This document shows, piece after piece, positions 60,801-64,000 of a stretch of DNA of 64,000 bases. Position 1 is the stretch's first letter. Each line of letters opens with the position of its first letter. The DNA lies in the NCBI RefSeq assembly GCF_017876405.1, contig NZ_JAGINW010000001.1, forward strand, positions 2,617,203 to 2,681,202. Reading direction: 5' to 3'. A model generated the notes under the pieces. The model did not search any database and was not told the DNA's origin. It worked only from the letters and a program-made list of their open reading frames with translations. Both the position numbers and the translations under genes were made by a program. The stretch is from Kibdelosporangium banguiense (lineage in GTDB: Bacteria > Actinomycetota > Actinomycetes > Mycobacteriales > Pseudonocardiaceae).

Positions 60801-63244
60801 ACGAACTCCGCCCCGGCGGCTGGACGTTCCTTGGCGACCTCGACCTTCGTGAGGTTTCCCTTGTCGTCGTATGTGTTGCGGGTGTCGGAAAGCGCGTTCG
60901 CGGGGAATACAGCCGTCTGTCCACAGGCGACGGATACGGTCTCCACCCGGCCGGCGAGGTTCAGCAGCCACTTGTCGGTGTTGCGCGTGTAGTCGGTGCG
61001 CGTGCACCGGTCGTCGGCCGCCGTCGACAGATCGCCCTGGTCGTCCACCCTGATCGGCAGGCTGCGGTCGTCATAGAACGTCTCGGTCTTCGTCGTGCGC
61101 CATCCACCGGACGAGAGCGCGGTGAAGTCCCGCTGCACGCCGGGATTGACCTGATAGGCGCGGAAGGAGCCGCGGGTGGCCGTCGGCCCCTGGACGCTGG
61201 GCTCGCTGATCGACTTGCGCACCCGGTCCGGATCCGGCTGGCCGGAGGCGACCTCACGGTCGAAGGTGGCGGACTCGAAACCGAAACCGCTCAGCCAGTC
61301 CGCGTCGGCCCGCACCCCGCCTTCGGAGTCGGTCACGGTGGCCTGCCGCGTTCCGGACGGCAGCTTGTCGCCGTCCATCCCGCGGTAGAACCGCTGCTCG
61401 GCCATGGTCATCGGACCCGCCGGATCGTCCGGCCGGCCGCTGCGGACACGAACCCGGCCGAAGCCGCGGAACTCGTTCCAGGTCTTCTTGTCTTCCTTGG
61501 TGAATTCCGAGCTGTCCCAGTGCCAGGCGGCGCCGTCCAGGTACTCGTAGGACGTGACCTGGTCGGTGAACGTCGACGTCGTGGTGCCATGCACCCTCAA
61601 CCGGTCGGACCGGTTGACTTGCTTGACCATATATTTGTGGAACCAGTCCGTGCGTTCGGCATGGTTCTTCTTGGCCCAGCGCACCGGGAAGCAGCGCATG
61701 GTGTTGGTCTCGGCGTTGGCCGGCATCGGGCCGCCCGCCTTGCATTCGGACTCGTACTCCACCGAGGTCACGCCACCGGTCTCGGAGACGATCCCGTTGA
61801 CCCGGTAGCGGATCAGCTCCGAGACGCCGTCGCCCGGGGTCGCCACACGGTTGTAGAGCGCCTTGCCCTGGAAGGTCACCGATGGCATTTCGGCGGTCCC
61901 GCCGACCAACCCAGTGTGTTTGATCCCCTTGAGCCACAACGCGGCCTTCTCACCGTCGCCGGGATCCGGGAACTGGTGGTCGAGATCCCACCGGTCGACG
62001 TCGGTGTACGCCGTGCCGCGCAGGACCTGCGTAGTCACCGACGCCAGGCGTTTGGTCGTCCAGAACGACGGCGAGTACTTGTCCTTGCAGGTCGCCGTGT
62101 CGCACTTCATGTCCCAAGAGACGTCCGGCCAGTTGTCCGGCTTGTCGGACGTGCAGGCGCTGCCTGGAACGCACCGGTCTGCCGTGGTGAACACGACCCG
62201 GCCGCTCGGTGTGGTCACGCCGTCGGCCAATCCGTAGTCGATCCGAGCCAAGGTGCCACCGCGGACGTAGGAAACCGCGGCTTCCTTGAGGTTCATTCCG
62301 TAGGAGTTGGTCTCGGTGTCGTAGAAGTAGCGCATCACGTTGCCGTTGCGGTCGACGACCTTGTCGAGGTTCCACCGGTACGCCTGCACGCAATGCGATG
62401 CGTCGAACGTCTCGGCGTGACAAGGCTCGTCGGCGTCGTCGCCGAATACCGGAACCGTCCACGTGGACCGCGAGTCCGGCTGGGAACCGAACCAGTACTG
62501 CGTACCGTCCACTGTAGTGATACGCCAGTGCTCGCCGTCGTTGTCCCCGTTGTCCACGCCAGTGAGCCGCTCGATCCGTGAACCGTCGTCGCTGCGGGCA
62601 CGCCACTGCCCGCTGGCGTCGTCGCGGATCAGCATGCCGCCGCTACCGCCGTACGAAGCGATCGCGTTGTCACTGCGCCAGCACAGGTCGCCGGTCTTCG
62701 GCGGGGTGGTTCCGCCTTGGGTGTCCGAGGCGCAGCCGCCGTAGGTCCGTTCGACGAATCCGGCTGAAAGGTCCCAGCCGTCACCGGCCCAGGTCGGCTG
62801 GTTGTTGGTGACGCTGGTCCGACCGTCCACAGCGGACGACCGGTAGCGCAGCGACAGTTCCGGTTCCAGCCCGCCCGCCGCGGGCGGCACCCGCATCGGA
62901 TACGACCAGGTGAAGTCCCCGGTGTGCGCGGAAACCGCCCAGGTCGCCGACGGCGACAACGACGTCGCCTCGGTCGACCCGGCGCCTTCCTTGCTGGTCC
63001 GGGCGGGTTGGTCACCGGACAACTGGCTCGCCGTGGCCTGATCCTTCTCAGGCGCGACCCGCTCCTGCTTCTGCACCGGAGTCGACGCGGTCGTCTCCAG
63101 GCCGGCCGACGGGCCGCCTGCAGCGGACGCCGTAGGCGCCGCCACCATCATCAGCGACGCCGCGAGCTGACCTGCGATCAGTAACGCGATACCACGGCGT
63201 GTGTTCGATGTTCTCCGCACGAGCATCCCCTTACGTCGCCTCAT
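57830..63244 (-). CDS. Secreted RHS/YD-repeat protein, possible polymorphic toxin
   Basis: The 1804-residue exported protein has a signal peptide (GIALLIAGQLAASLMMVAAPTASA), a TcdB/SpvB-like N-terminal beta domain, and a long array of YD repeats (YDTLGRKTG, YDAAGQLATI, YDALYQPTG and many more). The RHS core end reads YDPDTGRFISVDPVLDLGDAQQLNGYTYSNNSPVTRSDPSGL. After this boundary comes a Pro-rich linker and a variable C-terminus of about 90 residues (RVDQQVWRAEMWEQAIVDK onward). The tip lacks a recognised toxin motif, and no immunity gene lies downstream in the operon. ATG 63244 overlaps the preceding stop (ATGA). Such proteins act in contact-dependent competition or cell-surface structure. 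Confidence 0.9.
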   Translation of the reverse strand: MRRRKGMLVRRTSNTRRGIALLIAGQLAASLMMVAAPTASAAGGPSAGLETTASTPVQKQERVAPEKDQATASQLSGDQPARTSKEGAGSTEATSLSPSATWAVSAHTGDFTWSYPMRVPPAAGGLEPELSLRYRSSAVDGRTSVTNNQPTWAGDGWDLSAGFVERTYGGCASDTQGGTTPPKTGDLCWRSDNAIASYGGSGGMLIRDDASGQWRARSDDGSRIERLTGVDNGDNDGEHWRITTVDGTQYWFGSQPDSRSTWTVPVFGDDADEPCHAETFDASHCVQAYRWNLDKVVDRNGNVMRYFYDTETNSYGMNLKEAAVSYVRGGTLARIDYGLADGVTTPSGRVVFTTADRCVPGSACTSDKPDNWPDVSWDMKCDTATCKDKYSPSFWTTKRLASVTTQVLRGTAYTDVDRWDLDHQFPDPGDGEKAALWLKGIKHTGLVGGTAEMPSVTFQGKALYNRVATPGDGVSELIRYRVNGIVSETGGVTSVEYESECKAGGPMPANAETNTMRCFPVRWAKKNHAERTDWFHKYMVKQVNRSDRLRVHGTTTSTFTDQVTSYEYLDGAAWHWDSSEFTKEDKKTWNEFRGFGRVRVRSGRPDDPAGPMTMAEQRFYRGMDGDKLPSGTRQATVTDSEGGVRADADWLSGFGFESATFDREVASGQPDPDRVRKSISEPSVQGPTATRGSFRAYQVNPGVQRDFTALSSGGWRTTKTETFYDDRSLPIRVDDQGDLSTAADDRCTRTDYTRNTDKWLLNLAGRVETVSVACGQTAVFPANALSDTRNTYDDKGNLTKVEVAKERPAAGAEFVTAATSEYDIHGRATATTDALGRTTKTAFVPETGGPVTQTVSTTPATAAVAAGLVTTTTVEPAWGLPTLVNDPNKRKTEQAYDPLGRKTKTWLPNRSRTSYPNSPSAQHEYLVRADAPTVVSTTRIGPRGTASTSAVIYDGLLRERQVQAPAMGGGRLLTDTRYDTQGRAWKSTQPYFQDGAVDTDLWVASDADVPGHTRKLHDGAGRAVASVYFGGANEKWRTTTAYDGDRVRVTPPAGGIATTTITDAKGHTTELRQHHGPTPDGGYDATVFTYTKAGKLETVTDPSGAFWRNGYNLLGQQTTREDPETGTSVMTYDAAGQLATIRDSRGSTIAYDYDTLGRKTGKFVGQIGGTKLAEWTYDTVEKGQGKPAVSTAWTDGKAYSSAVLSYDALYQPTGTSVTIPEEEGLLAGTYNSYAGYNPDGSLSSLSYAAAGDLPEETVNYVYHDLGPIRSSSGGFDGVTTEHVTETEYTRYGELARIQLGAGTKRAWLSQYYDTNTRRPTRSIVDAEVASPMQSDVRYTYNPAGAITSVADLSSSTVDTQCYGMDQLGRITEAWTPAAGTWSQEQGCRETPSVGGLRGPAPYWHSYTYDKAGNRKTETKHAAAGNTVRTYTGNVAGHAHALGSVTTAGPGASGPANYAYDAAGNLSSRTTGAVSQALTWDATGKLTKVTEGNKTTSFVYDASGTRLIRRDPTATTLYLGSQEIKVATAGGNPTATRYYQHGGKTIAMRQGTGQLTWLAGDHQGTSQIAIKSDTQEVVQRRQLPFGDPRGTAAAFPGERGFVGGTTDANTGYTHLGAREYDPDTGRFISVDPVLDLGDAQQLNGYTYSNNSPVTRSDPSGLLSCPDGDCRNGKSGSRAPAKPTPTPPPAPKNNAAQPAASPPSQVPSKPVKLSRVDQQVWRAEMWEQAIVDKSCYGGRSVVLMRCMEMKGQPTRSFEELKAQLDRNNLGITANSPAAHTVNGASAAGTEVSKGIGDDIRDAASGR

Positions 63245-64000
63245 ACCGCGGGTGGTGCCGCGCGGAGAACATGACCTAGCTGTCCGCGCACGGTCTGGCC
63301 TTCACAGTTCGCCTCGGCGGAGACGAACAGCTGACCTGTCGACGGGCCGGAATTCAACGTGCACTGGTACAGCGGGATGCTGGGCTGCCCGGCAGGCGGC
63401 TGCGTCCAGATGTAGCCGATGTCGCGGTACACGGTCTTCCCGCCACAGGCCGGATCCAGTGACAGGAACCGGTCCGTGCCGTCCACACAGGACTTGACCA
63501 GCTGTGTGCCGGGCTCGTTCGACATCGCCAGCAGGCCGAACGTGCCTTCGTACCGGTAGCCGGGCGGAGTACCTCTCGTCGTGACGTCGTGCTCGCCGAT
63601 CCGCGGGTGGTAGTACCGCGCCAGCGGTGCGTAGGCGAGTACGTGGCCGATCAGGACGTCCACCTGCTGGCCTTCACAGTCGGCCAGGTAGGAGTCGAAC
63701 CGTTCGCCGTTGCTCAGGCACCGGTACAGCGGAACCGTTGTCACGCCTGTGGGTTTCTGCGTGTACACCCAGCCGAGATCCCCGAGTTTCGTCTTGCCCT
63801 CACAGGCTGGATCGGCCGAGGTGAACGCGTCGGTCTCATCGGCCAGGCAGCTGTAGACCCGCTGGGTGCCCGGCCGGGCCGAGGGCAGCATCATGCCGAG
63901 CGACTTCTCGAACCGGTAACCCGGCGGCAGTCCCCCTGCCTTGCTGAAGAAGTCCCCGCCCAGCAGGACCGACCGGTGATCGCCGCCGGTCCGGATGAAC
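63241..64000 (-). CDS. Cysteine-rich repeat protein, 5' end outside the window
   Basis: The last 252 codons of a longer gene are present. Two modules of about 100 residues are visible, each with PPGYRxE, a GTQxVxSC strand, DPACxGKT, a WxYTQxPxG turn and VPLYxC. Spaced Cys probably pair, as in secreted carbohydrate-binding repeats; the segment RYYHPRIGEHDVTTRGTPPGYRYEG resembles DUF5648-type modules. It overlaps the RHS start by four bases, so the two are coupled. It may be a surface or delivery partner of the RHS protein. Confidence 0.72.
   Translation of the reverse strand, partial: FIRTGGDHRSVLLGGDFFSKAGGLPPGYRFEKSLGMMLPSARPGTQRVYSCLADETDAFTSADPACEGKTKLGDLGWVYTQKPTGVTTVPLYRCLSNGERFDSYLADCEGQQVDVLIGHVLAYAPLARYYHPRIGEHDVTTRGTPPGYRYEGTFGLLAMSNEPGTQLVKSCVDGTDRFLSLDPACGGKTVYRDIGYIWTQPPAGQPSIPLYQCTLNSGPSTGQLFVSAEANCEGQTVRGQLGHVLRAAPPAV

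Noticed and set aside
60020..62581. 853-codon open frame antisense to the RHS gene
   Set aside because: Composition (Arg, Gly, Val) and lack of domains mark it as a shadow of the RHS codons.

Overview
The window is high-GC, gene-dense actinobacterial chromosome, most likely from a filamentous member of the Pseudonocardiales. This rests on a mycothiol synthase (mshD), an EspG/PPE-type ESX cassette, PHO boxes built from 11-bp GTTCAC repeats, a DasR-type site at a chitinase, an LAXTG surface protein and GTG/TTG starts. The species cannot be named from sequence alone.

Layout. 1-4.9 kb: secreted S8 protease whose stop codon lies in the target duplication of a complete IS1634-like element. 4.9-8.8 kb: ygfZ-like and Fur-family genes, an aminodeoxychorismate lyase, then a Crp-type regulator followed by a small nucleotide-cyclase-like protein. 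8.8-16 kb: GH18 chitinase under a dre-like palindrome, pxpBC, a nitrobindin-like protein, a peptidoglycan-binding secreted protein, and a sulfur operon (DUF4395, sseA, DUF1416) headed by a cysteine-containing leader peptide. 16-21.4 kb: a giant LAXTG-anchored SdrD-B repeat protein.

21.6-38.4 kb is a conserved core: thioredoxin, lmeA-like lipid-binding protein, hydrolase, glnR, mshD, pstSCAB, phoU, LCP protein, dus. As I recall, this matches the order of Mycobacterium tuberculosis Rv0816c-Rv0823c. It is interrupted here by an orphan ESX cassette between pstB and phoU and by a GGDEF and a lipoprotein gene between LCP and dus. PHO boxes lie before both pstS and phoU. The LCP gene carries an apparent frameshift.

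38.4-41 kb is a rearranged area: two paralogous membrane proteins with related upstream regions, a nearly identical copy of the dus 5' end, and a VapBC-like toxin-antitoxin pair. 41-50 kb: class F sortase with a coupled secreted coiled-coil protein, a WYL regulator, a lysA-like decarboxylase, azoreductase, three TetR regulators with readable operators, and a LuxR response regulator. 49.5-57.8 kb: nucleoside hydrolase, HTH-STAND-TPR regulator, SixA phosphatase, secreted EEP nuclease-like protein, secreted metzincin, methyltransferase, deazaflavin-type reductase and VOC protein. 57.8-64 kb: a secreted RHS protein translationally coupled to a cysteine-rich repeat protein that runs off the window.

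No tRNA, rRNA, CRISPR array or prophage was seen. The strongest candidates for undescribed biology are the Crp plus cyclase-like pair, the ESX cassette inside the Pho cluster, the leader-peptide attenuator, and the dus/toxin-antitoxin rearrangement.
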